NCBI RefSeq assembly: GCF_000875975.1
Contig: NZ_BAWW01000002.1
Location: 62,001-126,000, forward strand
DNA: 64,000 nt
Origin: Parachlamydia acanthamoebae
GTDB taxonomy: Bacteria > Chlamydiota > Chlamydiia > Chlamydiales > Parachlamydiaceae
Direction of reading: 5' to 3'
Each line of letters starts with the position of its first letter. The first letter of the stretch is position 1. The notes under the pieces are model-generated. The model ran no database searches. It was not told the origin of the DNA and was given only the letters and a program-made list of their open reading frames with translations. Shown here in pieces: positions 17,476 through 26,833 of the stretch. The translations under genes were made by a program, and so were the position numbers.

Positions 17476-18758
17476 TCTTTTTCCTTTTGACTGAGCAGAA
17501 GATCGAGGGCTTGATAGCCAGATTGCAATAACCATGCTTTTATTTGCTCATCGGAAACTTCGAACTGGGAAAAGTATGCATACTTTTCTTGCGCAGAAGA
17601 AAGGCGTGCTCGTGTCATTTGCAAAATTGACTGAACATCTGGCAAGCTATTTTCTAGTGCAAGCAACTGCTTGGCCAGTAGACCCGCTGGATCAGAAAGT
17701 TCACTTAACTGTTTTAAATCATAAGAGGGCTGTGTGTAATTTTGCGTATGTTCAATGAAATACTCCACCGAGTTGATGGAAAAAAGGACGCGGTTTTGCA
17801 TTTTTTCGATCAGGGTGGGGATTTGCCTATAAGCGGAATGACTGCCTATCAAAGTCAAACGACATCCTACAGCTTGCAAAAACGGAGAGTGGTTTTCAAA
17901 GGATGCATGCAATGCAGAAAATTCACGTATGAGTCTTTCTTCAAAGTTATCTATGTCCGTTTGAGAAATGGATAATTGGATATTTTCCCAACGAATTTTG
18001 GCAAAAGAAATGAAATTTTTTTTGATTTCATGATTTGGCAAAATTTCTAAAAGATGAGCTCCATGGTCACCATTTTCACTCGCATCTAAACCTTGAGGAG
18101 AACCACAATAAAAAACTAAGGGATTTTGATAAAGAGTAGTCGGTTTATGAATATGTCCTAAAGCCCAAGCTAATGGAGGCAATCCATCAAAATCCTGCAC
18201 TTTTACAGGAGCGTATCGACTTAAAGCTGTTCCTGGGCAGTCACAATGTAAGAGGCCGATGACAGGGTCTGTCGAACTTATCGAGGGCAAGTCATTGTGA
18301 TAGCGTTGTAGGGGATTATAAGACACATGATTTTCAGGAAAAGACCATCCATCAAATCGAATATTGCGGCAATTTAAAGTGAGAAGAAGCGATTCCCATT
18401 TTCCGTCTTTGCCTAATAAATGAAAGAAAGGGGACGATATGGTTTGGGCTAGTTTTCGAAAAACAGAGGCATCATGGTTTCCTGTCACGGCGATAAGGGG
18501 AATTTTGGCATCAATTAGTGCTCTGATACCCTTTTCAAAAACGTGAAAAGTCTCAAAAAAGAGGTCATCTTGATCTACAGCATCCCCACAAAGCAATACC
18601 GCGTCAATTTTATTTTCAGGAGACACAGCATAGTGTACAATCGCTTCCCAAGCCGCTCGAGATGTAAATTGTGTCGCCGTCAAGCCTTCCGGAAGAGGAG
18701 GAGAGCTGCGACCTAGATGCAAATCTGCTAAGCAAAGCAAGCGCACGGAGTTAGGCAT
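17472..18758 (-). CDS. Metallophosphoesterase, SbcD/YhaO-like DNA nuclease subunit
   Basis: About 428 residues from the ATG at 18758 (an ATG at 18773 is possible). The calcineurin-like phosphoesterase motifs are complete: [28 protein letters not shown] and LGHIHKP, which bind two metal ions. The C-terminal half is mixed and ends with a helical part that probably contacts the ATPase. The gene overlaps bioB by a few bases at its start and the ATPase gene by ATGA at its end, so the three are translationally coupled. Reaction inferred: 3'-5' or endonucleolytic cleavage of DNA, depending on the partner ATPase. Confidence 0.87.
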   Translation of the reverse strand: MPNSVRLLCLADLHLGRSSPPLPEGLTATQFTSRAAWEAIVHYAVSPENKIDAVLLCGDAVDQDDLFFETFHVFEKGIRALIDAKIPLIAVTGNHDASVFRKLAQTISSPFFHLLGKDGKWESLLLTLNCRNIRFDGWSFPENHVSYNPLQRYHNDLPSISSTDPVIGLLHCDCPGTALSRYAPVKVQDFDGLPPLAWALGHIHKPTTLYQNPLVFYCGSPQGLDASENGDHGAHLLEILPNHEIKKNFISFAKIRWENIQLSISQTDIDNFEERLIREFSALHASFENHSPFLQAVGCRLTLIGSHSAYRQIPTLIEKMQNRVLFSINSVEYFIEHTQNYTQPSYDLKQLSELSDPAGLLAKQLLALENSLPDVQSILQMTRARLSSAQEKYAYFSQFEVSDEQIKAWLLQSGYQALDLLLSQKEKE

Positions 18759-19752
18759 GAGTGGTACACTCACATGTTTCTTCTTCTTCGGATTTTTCGG
18801 CGGGTTTGCTGACTAAACCCAGTGTTTTAAGCATGATTTGATCGCGATCAAAATCGGGGTTAGGTGTGGTTAAAAGCTTATCGCCAGTAAAAATTGAGTT
18901 TGCACCAGCCATGAAACACAAAGCTTGCTCAGCATCTGACAAAGAAAGTCGCCCAGCAGATAAGCGAACCATGGATTGTGGCATAATCAGCCGGGCTGTC
19001 GCGACCATGCGTAACATTTCCCAAACGGGGATTGGGGCTTGATTTTGAAGCGGGGTTCCTTTCACTGAGACTAACATGTTAATCGGTACAGAATCTGGAT
19101 GTGTAGGTAAAGTCGCTAAGGTGTGGAGCATGCTAATCCGATCTTCGGATTTTTCACCTAATCCAATAATGCCCCCACAACAAACTGAAAGATCGGCTTT
19201 TCTGACATTTTCTAATGTGTTCAGGCGATCTTGATAAGTGCGGGATGTGATAATGCTCGGATAAAATTCTTCACCTGAATCGACATTGTGATTGTAAGAG
19301 TGAAGTCCAGCTTCCTTTAATTTTTTAGCTTGTTCTTCCGTTAGCATGCCAAGACAGCAGCAAACTTCTAAGCCTAGTTGTGAGACCTCTCTCACCATAA
19401 CCAGAACACGTTCAAAGTCGGGACTATTTCGCACTTGTCTCCAAGCTGCTCCCATACAAAAACGGGTGCTGCCGGCATTTTTTGCATTTTTTGCTGCATC
19501 TAAGACTTCTTCCAGCTGCATGAGGGCTTCTGCTTTAACATCTGTATTATAACGGGCAGATTGAGGACAATAAGAACAGTTTTCAGGGCAACCGCCCGTT
19601 TTGATGGATAAAAGTGTACACAATTGAATTTCTCTTGAAGCATGAAATTTTCTGTGGACAGAAGCTGCTTCAAAAATAAGGTCTAGTAGAGGGGAATGAT
19701 AAATCGATGAAATTTCTTCACGAGACCAGTTATGACGAATTGGATATGGCAT
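18751..19752 (-). CDS. bioB: Biotin synthase
   Basis: Radical-SAM enzyme that inserts sulfur into dethiobiotin. 333 residues. The radical-SAM cluster motif C55-x3-C59-x2-C62 (CPENCSYC) is present, as are [25 protein letters not shown] and the SAGRLSLS segment of the family. The C-terminal tail ends in an unusual Glu-rich and Cys-containing stretch ([12 protein letters not shown]). No other bio genes are in view. It leads an operon with two nuclease-related genes, an odd functional combination. Confidence 0.95.
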   Translation of the reverse strand: MPYPIRHNWSREEISSIYHSPLLDLIFEAASVHRKFHASREIQLCTLLSIKTGGCPENCSYCPQSARYNTDVKAEALMQLEEVLDAAKNAKNAGSTRFCMGAAWRQVRNSPDFERVLVMVREVSQLGLEVCCCLGMLTEEQAKKLKEAGLHSYNHNVDSGEEFYPSIITSRTYQDRLNTLENVRKADLSVCCGGIIGLGEKSEDRISMLHTLATLPTHPDSVPINMLVSVKGTPLQNQAPIPVWEMLRMVATARLIMPQSMVRLSAGRLSLSDAEQALCFMAGANSIFTGDKLLTTPNPDFDRDQIMLKTLGLVSKPAEKSEEEETCECTTHA

Positions 19753-20038
19753 AGATTGCTCCTTGATAAGGATAAAATCGTACTGAATCGCAGAGATTCA
19801 CTCAACCAATTTCCGAAGGCTTCATGATTGCCATGGAATAGCCTTTATTTTATTTTTATGACATATAATTCGGATGCCAAAGTTGAAGCAAGATGCGCCG
19901 TATCCCAAAAGGCCATTGATGATTTGTCCCTTATTAGAGTCGTACGAATCAGTCATGAAATGCAAAATGAATGTGCATTAAAATACAGTTGATCAAACTA
20001 AGAGTATTTAAATAAATCAATAAAAAAGGAATTTTAAT

Positions 20039-20233
20039 ATGAACATGGTTGGTAATAAAAATGCCCTAATTCATTATGGAATCCCGATGAAGATAATCAT
20101 AAAAAAGAATTTCCAAAAAGATGTAAAAGTGGAAAAAATCACTAATGTTTTCCAAAACAAAAAGAATGAAATTGCTGCGAAAAAAGAAGTCACTTCTAAA
20201 GAAGAAACAAATTACCGGAGAGCAGGCCGATGA
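20039..20233 (+). CDS. Possible small basic protein
   Basis: A 64-residue frame with AAGGA eight bases before the ATG. It is Lys/Asn/Glu-rich (about 40 percent charged) and has no recognisable domain. Its surroundings are otherwise non-coding. It could be a small secreted or nucleic-acid-binding protein or a chance frame in AT-rich DNA. Confidence 0.3.
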   Translation: MNMVGNKNALIHYGIPMKIIIKKNFQKDVKVEKITNVFQNKKNEIAAKKEVTSKEETNYRRAGR

Positions 20234-20762
20234 TGAATATGATTTTCTAAACTAAGGTTTTGCAAAGGTATTGACAATTTCGCAATGCCTATATTACCTA
20301 GAGCTGTTTTTACCCTATTTTGATAGTGTATTTCCCACCCAATGAAGAATGATTATCGATATTCATGTCTTCCTCCAATTAGAGGTATTAACTGTTTTTT
20401 TATTATAGCATGTCAATAAATTGAGCTTTTGGAGCAGGTCTAACCTAAAAATTTGAAGCGGGGTTTATTTTCAACAAAAAATTAAATTGTATTTATTCGA
20501 TTTGTCCAATATTAAGGTTTTATCAAAACATTGATCCGGCTTATTTTTTAATGGCTAGAAAATGAAAGGTCCAAATGATGTCATTCTTAAACCTGGATTA
20601 GCAAATGCTTAACTGCCAAGAAAGTAATCGAACAGATTTTAGAGAAAGAGCGGAAGATATTCTGTCTTTTGCAATTGCTCTGGTTATAGTTCCACCGTTA
20701 TATATGACAGAATCTTAGGAAGCACCTGCATTTTGATTGCTAGTAGAGTAAATAAACTTTTG
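20234..20762. other. Intergenic stretch with gene debris
   Basis: AT-rich with stops in all frames. The longest item is a 37-codon frame at 20605-20718 with a short hydrophobic end, without a ribosome-binding site. One arm of an inverted repeat lies at 20428-20440. Confidence 0.4.
20428..20440 (+). repeat. Left arm of 13-bp inverted repeat around the F-box gene
   Basis: TTTGGAGCAGGTC here is matched in inverse orientation at 22013-22025. The arms enclose about 1.57 kb holding only the F-box gene. The outer flanks show no clear target duplication. Confidence 0.35.
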
Positions 20763-21717
20763 ATGCCCGCTCATCTCAGTCTTACCAATTCTCGTTCTAA
20801 TAGCGCACTTAAATGTAGACAATTTAAACAAAATAACCTGCTGAAATTTCCTTTTGAACTTATGGATCATATTTTTTCATCTACTTCCTTTCAGAGATAG
20901 ATGTGCCATTGTCAATAGCTGCAAAATGTTTAATATATCCTTTAAAAATGGGTTGCTCCACCATTTAGAGGATGACCCTAATAACATGGTGTTCAACTAT
21001 GTTAGAAAGGCATTTCATACATCCCCTTTAATTTATAAAAGAATGTTGCAAAACAAAAGAAGGATATTATGGAACAAACGTTTATCTGTGTTACCTAAAA
21101 TATTAGCGACTTTTGTAAAGCATCTGGTTATGAGTAAATCGTGTTCTGTTTTGTCGATTGTCAAAAGCATATTGCCAGATGTCACACAAGATGATGTAAA
21201 TGCATATAATGCAAGACTACCTATTCGTGGTGAACGTTGTATTACAATCACTGAACCGATCACAATAGAAGGAATGGAGGAGGGGAGATCTGTTGGTTTT
21301 GCATTCATGAAATTCTTAGCTGTAATCATTCAATTGGGCATAGCATTTAAAGACTGTTATTCAGCTATCTGCTTTCTTAAACAAGGAGGGTTGAATGTAA
21401 AAGAGGCAGAAGCTTTAGAAACATTACAATATCCCGAAAATCTTTCTGAAGATCCGGTATTAGAAAAATTTGTCATTCACCAAACTGGCCGAGTTCCTTT
21501 AATTCCGTGTAGGCCATTTACGGGGTTTCGATTAGACTATTTTGAGGAAGCAAAAGAGGATTGGGGAAACTTCGGAAGCAAAGCAACGAATATGGAGTTT
21601 GATATTTCAGCCTTCATGGCTATTCAAAAACGAATACTTGAATTAGTTCAGGAAGGTAAGTTTAATCGAAAAGAAATTTTTAGCGTCTTGGAAATATTGG
21701 ATATGCTTCCAGAATAG
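20763..21717 (+). pseudogene. F-box-like protein gene with a one-base shift in a T6 run
   Basis: The ATG at 20763 opens a frame that reads QNNLLKFPFELMDHIF and then stops. After the T6 run at 20872-20877 the next frame continues with HLLPFRDRCAIVNSCKMF and stays open to 21717. If the run had five T the product would be one 317-residue protein whose N-terminal FPFELMDHIF-HLLPFRDRCAIVNSCKMF fits the F-box (LPxELxxxIFxxLPxxDxxxxxxVCKxF) without gaps. F-box proteins recruit substrates to SCF ubiquitin ligases and several amoeba symbionts inject them into the host. The remaining 250 residues are not recognised. Whether this is a dead gene, a phase-variable one, or a sequencing error is open; the downstream frame of 280 codons is well preserved. 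Confidence 0.65.
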
Positions 21718-22502
21718 AAATAACTTTGTGAAATGATTTGTTTCTACTCGATATTTTCCTTACAATTTGAGCTCCAGAATGTCTGGATTAGTTTTTCTTC
21801 TCAATCAAAATCTTCGTCTTTCTGTTGACATAATAAATTTATTATTAGTCATAACTAGTTATGCTCCTATGCCTAAGGGAGCAGCTAGGGGGTCTGGGAG
21901 CACTACATTTTTGAAAATCTTATGTGCACATGCACATAGGTGTGTTATGCGCTTGCATTATTTGCTTTTATTATAGAAAAATGAATGCGTATTTTTCTTA
22001 GCTTATATTGTTGACCTGCTCCAAAGGTGCAAGGTCAAATCTATTGTCTGTGCTAAAGAAAGTAAAGAAAGAACGAAAATTTTGGATAGCTCAATGGGCG
22101 CTTAAAGCTTTCCATGCGTTTTATTGATGATCGAGCGAATTTAAAGACACAAGACAATGCAGATTTTTATCGTTCACTTCATCTTGATGATGTGGATAGA
22201 AAAAGCAAATCATCTGGGATCATTTCAAAAGTCTTTGCGAATGGGGAATTAATTAGTAAAATCATCCGATCCTTCTTAAAGATAAAAATCTAGAAACAGA
22301 AAATCTCTCATTCTAGCTTCTAAAATTACGTCATCAACACACGAAGAGTTTGATTTTGGAAGCTTTTTTAAAGACCTTGCTAGATCATGTTGTTATTATG
22401 CTTCCACAAATAAAATTTTTTTAACACTCAGATAAAGACGATTCTTAATGGTTTTAGGTTTATCAACATTGCACTTGATCGAGCAGTGGCTCTTTATTGT
22501 AT
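21718..22502. other. Long intergenic stretch, degraded
   Basis: 785 bases with no credible complete gene. A frame around 22114-22293 (MRFIDDRANLKTQ and onward, about 60 codons) is free of stops but lacks a start signal and resembles nothing I know; it may be a gene fragment. The right arm of the inverted repeat is at 22013-22025. Confidence 0.4.
22013..22025 (-). repeat. Right arm of 13-bp inverted repeat around the F-box gene
   Basis: GACCTGCTCCAAA is the reverse complement of 20428-20440. See the left arm. Confidence 0.35.
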
Positions 22503-22997
22503 CTAGATCTTTTTTTTAAAAAAATTAAGCTCATAATTTTCTACCCAATTTGAAATGGAGCTAACGCACTGAAATCCTAGCTTTTGATAAAATTTTTTTG
22601 CCTGAAAATCGTAGGTAAACAGTTGCACGTGCGTACAATTTTTTGCTTTGGCATAAGCTTCCAACTCTTTTAATAAACGTGTGCCAATACCTTGACATCG
22701 ATATTTTTCATCCACCCACATGTAATCAATGCATGCGCTGGATCCTAAAATATCTCCAGAAAGGCCCCCTATGACTTCCGCATTTGCATCACGGGCATAA
22801 ACCATAAAAAATTGTGATTTTTTTTCTTTAAAGAAAGGATGCATGTGGTTTTGCAATCCTTGCAAAATTTTTTGAGACACGTAGGGATTATCATGTTCTT
22901 CTTTGACAATCTGATATGTGCAGGTTTTTACATCTTGTGCGGAGATGGCAACACTCATGCTCAGTAATATGAGAAACCATAAGTAAAATTTTTTCAT
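22503..22997 (-). CDS. GNAT-family acetyltransferase with an N-terminal signal peptide
   Basis: 164 residues. The first 20 residues (MKKFYLWFLILLSMSVAISA) are a classical cleavable signal peptide with a good AxA-type site. The rest is a GNAT domain: strand IDYMWVDEKYR, the acetyl-CoA pyrophosphate loop R100-C-Q-G-I-G105, and the NCTHVQLFTYDFQAKKFYQKLGF C-terminal signature. GNAT enzymes use acetyl-CoA and are usually cytosolic, so export is odd and points to an activity outside the cell, perhaps in the host compartment. Substrate unknown. The gene stands alone between a degraded region and a divergent secreted-protein gene. Confidence 0.8.
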   Translation of the reverse strand: MKKFYLWFLILLSMSVAISAQDVKTCTYQIVKEEHDNPYVSQKILQGLQNHMHPFFKEKKSQFFMVYARDANAEVIGGLSGDILGSSACIDYMWVDEKYRCQGIGTRLLKELEAYAKAKNCTHVQLFTYDFQAKKFYQKLGFQCVSSISNWVENYELNFFKKKI

Positions 22998-23094
22998 ATA
23001 TTCCTTTATTTTTTTTCAAACTAATTTTATCATCTCCCACGTTTGGTATTTTTGAAATATTTTTTTAGAGAAAACGAATAAAAGAGAGAGGATC

Positions 23095-23811
23095 ATGAAA
23101 AATTTTATCAAGATAATATATGGGATTGTTTTTTTTCTTACAGGAGTCTGCAATGGTATGGAAAACATCGAAAAGATTATGCCTTTCGCAAAGATTGTTG
23201 CGACGACTTCTCAGCAAAGGTCAGCGGGTGCAGCCAAACATATGATGATTATGGACGGTTTTCCTATCAATGAGGATCTCGCCGTATCTTTTGCTCGGGG
23301 ATTGCAGTTGGACCCACATGTTTATCAATTCCTAGAAAAAATCCAAATTGATGAAAAGGGAATGATTTCGATTGATGGAGAAGGAAAATTAGAGGGGTAC
23401 GGTCTTAATCTAGACGGAATAGCTCGAGGAGAGCGGGTAAAATGTCGTGTGTGTCATCCTAATGGGTCTATTCTTACTGAAGCTTCTTATATTCCGAAAC
23501 CGATTCGCAAAAAGAGTAAGGAAAAGACTTTCTCAATTGAGGCGGAACTTTTAGGTGTATTTCCAACGACGTATTTTTTTAAGTGTAAAGGTTTAGAAGA
23601 AGGGGAAATTTTAAAAATTCGTTCGACTTGTGTGCAGGAAGTACTAGAGACAGATGTCATTTATCATGAAGCGCAACCTATCAGGATTGCACCTGATTTA
23701 GAAAATAAAAGAGGGGGAATCAGTTTAGTTCAAATTATTCGTGCAAATGGAGATAAGTTGGGATTGCGTTTAAAATGGGGAAATATGCTTCTAGATGAGG
23801 CACAAGACTAA
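23095..23811 (+). CDS. Secreted hypothetical protein
   Basis: 238 residues with a signal peptide (about 1-21, MKNFIKIIYGIVFFLTGVCNG). The mature part looks soluble and beta-rich, with a CRVC pair near residue 120. I recognise no family. GAGAGGA lies just before the ATG. Divergent from the exported GNAT gene, with which it may share a control region, and convergent with the transglutaminase gene. Confidence 0.6.
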   Translation: MKNFIKIIYGIVFFLTGVCNGMENIEKIMPFAKIVATTSQQRSAGAAKHMMIMDGFPINEDLAVSFARGLQLDPHVYQFLEKIQIDEKGMISIDGEGKLEGYGLNLDGIARGERVKCRVCHPNGSILTEASYIPKPIRKKSKEKTFSIEAELLGVFPTTYFFKCKGLEEGEILKIRSTCVQEVLETDVIYHEAQPIRIAPDLENKRGGISLVQIIRANGDKLGLRLKWGNMLLDEAQD

Positions 23812-23822
23812 TTGTTTCATTA

Positions 23823-23852
23823 GCTGGAAAGTCTCCTTTGAAGCTTTCCAGC
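23823..23852. terminator. Hairpin between convergent genes
   Basis: GCTGGAAAG and CTTTCCAGC form a perfect 9-bp stem with a 12-base loop, between the stops at 23811 and 23864. The downstream T tract is weak, so it may act as a bidirectional but leaky terminator. Confidence 0.45.
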
Positions 23853-23863
23853 ATTTCCTCCAT

Positions 23864-25948
23864 TTACCCTTGATTTACGAGGGCACCTATTTTGCGTTTT
23901 CGATATTCTCTAGTAAAATACCAACCTAGATTTGCCAGCGATATAAAGACAAAAAGGCATTTGAAAAGCGTGTAAGTTCCGTCTGAGATTTCAGCATTCT
24001 TTAAAGCGACTTCCGTTGGCAACGAGAGAGATAAAAAAAGTTGATCTTCAATTTTCTTTAAAATGGATCGATGGTTTTTCAACGATTCAAAAGGGACGTG
24101 GTCCTTCTTCGTCGACATCTCAAAATGCACGTGCAGCTGATGCTTGTTGGGTGCCACTTCGGTAAAGAAGGATATTTCATCACTTTCATACTTATTTTGA
24201 GAGGATTCTTGAGTCCATTCTTGCTCAGGATTAATGAAATAGAAATCTTCTACGGTATAACAGGGATAATCCAAATAAAGAGGAGATTTGCGCATCAGAG
24301 AAAAATTCAGTTCGCAGGAGTCCGAAATATAAACCGGGGAAAATTTGAAAGATTTTACTGTTTCTTCATCGTCGAGATTCCAAAGATTAGAGATTTCAAA
24401 TGCCATTTCGAGGGATACTTGATTATTTTCTCTATCATCTTGAATTTTTAAAGGTTCCATGACCTCTAGCTGACCGTATTTTTTCGCATATAAATCGCAA
24501 AGGAATTTTTCAAATTCTTTAGGCTTATTTTGGGTGCAGAGATTACGCATATAATTGGCTTCAAAATCTTTGAAATCCTTTTTTATTTTGCAAATGACGG
24601 TATCTTTAGAATTGGCGAGTTCAAAAGTGGTTGATGTGACAATAAGAGGCGCAGGGGAAAGTTTTGGAAAATCTGTAAGATCAGTGGTTTTCTCGTTAAG
24701 GATGAGCCCTTTTTGAAATAAATTGCACTGTAGTTTTTCGAGATTTCCCCCTTCAAAAAGATGTGTAGAATCCACGTAATATTTTTTTTCATTTAAGCAC
24801 ACTTGAAGAATCACGTGGTCAAACATGAGAGGGCTCGGATGCCAATCAGAGAGATGGTCTCGGATTCCGGAATTGATTAAGACAGGATAAGATTCTACAT
24901 TCATTAGTTCTAAGAAGGTTTTAAGTAGTAATGTTTTATCCTTGCAATCTCCAAAACGACGTTTAAAAACGATATTTGGTTGAGTGGGCATATGTGTATG
25001 AATTCCTCTTTCAAACCCTAAATAGCGCACTTCATCTTGAACAAATCGAATGGCTTTCAAGATTTTTTCTTCTGAAGAGATCGGTTGGTTGTTCCAGTTA
25101 TCCACTAGTTCTTTGATCTCTTGGGAAGGGGCCTCTAGAACCTCAAAAATTTTGGTTCCCCATTGCGCCACTTCTGCCCAATTTTTTGACTCGCTAATTT
25201 GTATAACAGGTTCTGCCAAAAACCAATGGGGGCATAAAGGATCGAATTGGGTTGGTACAATATTTTTCAATTCCCATGTCCATTCTTGGTGCTCAGGAAA
25301 AGTTAGAAGAGTCGGTGTTAAAGATGTATTTTGCGTTTTGAAAAATAAAGAGCGTTGACTGCCATCAATCATCCGAAAATAGCTGTATAAAATAGGTTCT
25401 TCATGCTCTAGCCATATGGTTCCATCGGCAATGCCTTTGAAAATAGGATTTTTTCCTTTTTTCGAGTAGGCATATTCAATGATGTCGCCTGGCTGTACAT
25501 CTTCAAGAAAAATGACCCATTTTTTTCGGCCGTTATAAAGCTGAAAATCTAATTCTTGTTCCTGCTGGATAACTTCCATGTGACAAGAAGAAATGCGATC
25601 TGAAGTCACTTGGTTTCGATGCACATGAATTTTATGTAGGACAAGTGACTCAAAAGAAGGATCAAATTCTATTTCAATTTGAGAATGTTGCTGCACGCCA
25701 TTTTGATTTAAAAGACGTTTTGCAAAGTGTGTAAAGCGAGTTTCCTCATCAAGGTGTATTTGCTGGTCTTTCAGTACAAGCTCAAAATTTTGTCCCTTTT
25801 CAAGGATCTCCCCATTTTCAAGAGGGATTTCTTTGACCCAGTTTGGCTGTATGTCAATTGAACAATTGGGGGCAAATTCTACACCAAAAGAGAAGGTCGA
25901 AATTGAAAGAATAAAAAAAATAATTGTAACGAGTCGTTTTTTTAACAT
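23864..25948 (-). CDS. Exported DUF3857/transglutaminase-like protein
   Basis: 694 residues: signal peptide (1-22), an N-terminal DUF3857 beta domain (about 45-230), a transglutaminase-like cysteine-protease domain with RFGDCKDKT (catalytic Cys near 333), FDHVIL (His) and YYVDSTH (Asp), a C-terminal beta domain, and a final hydrophobic helix (about 665-682) followed by a basic tail. The layout is the usual one of DUF3857 proteins in many bacteria, predicted to act in the periplasm, anchored by the C-terminal helix. Substrate unknown; the triad looks intact. Confidence 0.85.
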   Translation of the reverse strand: MLKKRLVTIIFFILSISTFSFGVEFAPNCSIDIQPNWVKEIPLENGEILEKGQNFELVLKDQQIHLDEETRFTHFAKRLLNQNGVQQHSQIEIEFDPSFESLVLHKIHVHRNQVTSDRISSCHMEVIQQEQELDFQLYNGRKKWVIFLEDVQPGDIIEYAYSKKGKNPIFKGIADGTIWLEHEEPILYSYFRMIDGSQRSLFFKTQNTSLTPTLLTFPEHQEWTWELKNIVPTQFDPLCPHWFLAEPVIQISESKNWAEVAQWGTKIFEVLEAPSQEIKELVDNWNNQPISSEEKILKAIRFVQDEVRYLGFERGIHTHMPTQPNIVFKRRFGDCKDKTLLLKTFLELMNVESYPVLINSGIRDHLSDWHPSPLMFDHVILQVCLNEKKYYVDSTHLFEGGNLEKLQCNLFQKGLILNEKTTDLTDFPKLSPAPLIVTSTTFELANSKDTVICKIKKDFKDFEANYMRNLCTQNKPKEFEKFLCDLYAKKYGQLEVMEPLKIQDDRENNQVSLEMAFEISNLWNLDDEETVKSFKFSPVYISDSCELNFSLMRKSPLYLDYPCYTVEDFYFINPEQEWTQESSQNKYESDEISFFTEVAPNKHQLHVHFEMSTKKDHVPFESLKNHRSILKKIEDQLFLSLSLPTEVALKNAEISDGTYTLFKCLFVFISLANLGWYFTREYRKRKIGALVNQG

Positions 25949-26154
25949 GTGATTTCCTCAAAAAAAATTATTTCGATTATCTCTTATCCATAATTTTTTT
26001 TGAAAGAAGAATTTTCAATAAAAGGGGCCTTAAACCCACTCTGAAATCTAAAAAAAATATTTATTTTTCTAGGTCTTTATTAATAAAAACTTTACGCTAT
26101 TATTTAATCTATTAATTACTTATGCTTGATGAATTAATAATAATTGGAGGTCTA

Positions 26155-26751
26155 ATGTTTAGATTATTAATTTCTGTTGTTTCATTGTTTTGTATTTTTC
26201 AACCATTACAGGCATCCATTAGTTGCGATCCGCAATTACGCCCAGTTCTTACAACAATCCGCCAACTTCCAGAAGCGTGTGAATTAATCAACACAGCTTT
26301 AAAAGATGGTCCGATTAGAATCGAAGTTAATAAGTCTTTAGAAGCTGATTTCGGAGCTTTTTGGGGACTAGATAATCGCACAATCTTTGTTAACTGTGGA
26401 AATCGCAAAGATGCAGGTGAGATTATTGGATCTGTTATTTTTGAATTGCACAATGCAGTTGCAACACGCGAATTAAAGCGTTTAGATAATTTGGCAGCAT
26501 CAGGAAAAATTAATAAATCTTCTTATGTAAGAGAAGTGGAATATGTGGAATATTGCAATTCTTTAAAAGCTTCTGAAATCGTGACGAAAGGAATTAAACA
26601 AGGGTTTTATCCTCGAGAAGCTTATTTGCCTGTTTATTCTTCATTTGAAGAACACTTTGATGTTCAAAAGAAATATGGGCATTCTGCCTGGATAGCTAAA
26701 AATTTCGATGAAATTATGTGGGAATCTGGTCAATATAGACCAAGACACTAA
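26155..26751 (+). CDS. Secreted hypothetical protein
   Basis: 198 residues from the ATG at 26155, fixed by TTGGAGG at 26144-26150; the frame runs back to 26122. Signal peptide about 1-20. The mature protein has the stretch IIGSVIFELHNAVATRE followed by a helix and an E-Y-V-E-Y region, reminiscent of zincin helices, but the HExxH motif is absent. Family not recognised. A strong intrinsic terminator follows. Confidence 0.6.
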   Translation: MFRLLISVVSLFCIFQPLQASISCDPQLRPVLTTIRQLPEACELINTALKDGPIRIEVNKSLEADFGAFWGLDNRTIFVNCGNRKDAGEIIGSVIFELHNAVATRELKRLDNLAASGKINKSSYVREVEYVEYCNSLKASEIVTKGIKQGFYPREAYLPVYSSFEEHFDVQKKYGHSAWIAKNFDEIMWESGQYRPRH

Positions 26752-26790
26752 ATTCATCAGCTCGCGTTTAACGAGTTTAGATATGTCAAT

Positions 26791-26820
26791 AAAAAAGGCT
26801 CACTTTCGTGAGCCTTTTTT
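26791..26820. terminator. Strong bidirectional intrinsic terminator
   Basis: A6-GGCTCAC-TTTC-GTGAGCC-T6: 7-bp GC-rich stem extended by the A/T tracts, loop TTTC. It ends the secreted-protein gene (+) and the convergent gene at 26834 (-). Confidence 0.92.
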
Positions 26821-26833
26821 ATTTATTGTTGGT

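Noticed and set aside
21767-21976. 69-codon frame in the gap after the F-box gene
   Set aside because: Atypical composition, no start signal, ends in a Leu run; likely a chance frame in degraded DNA.
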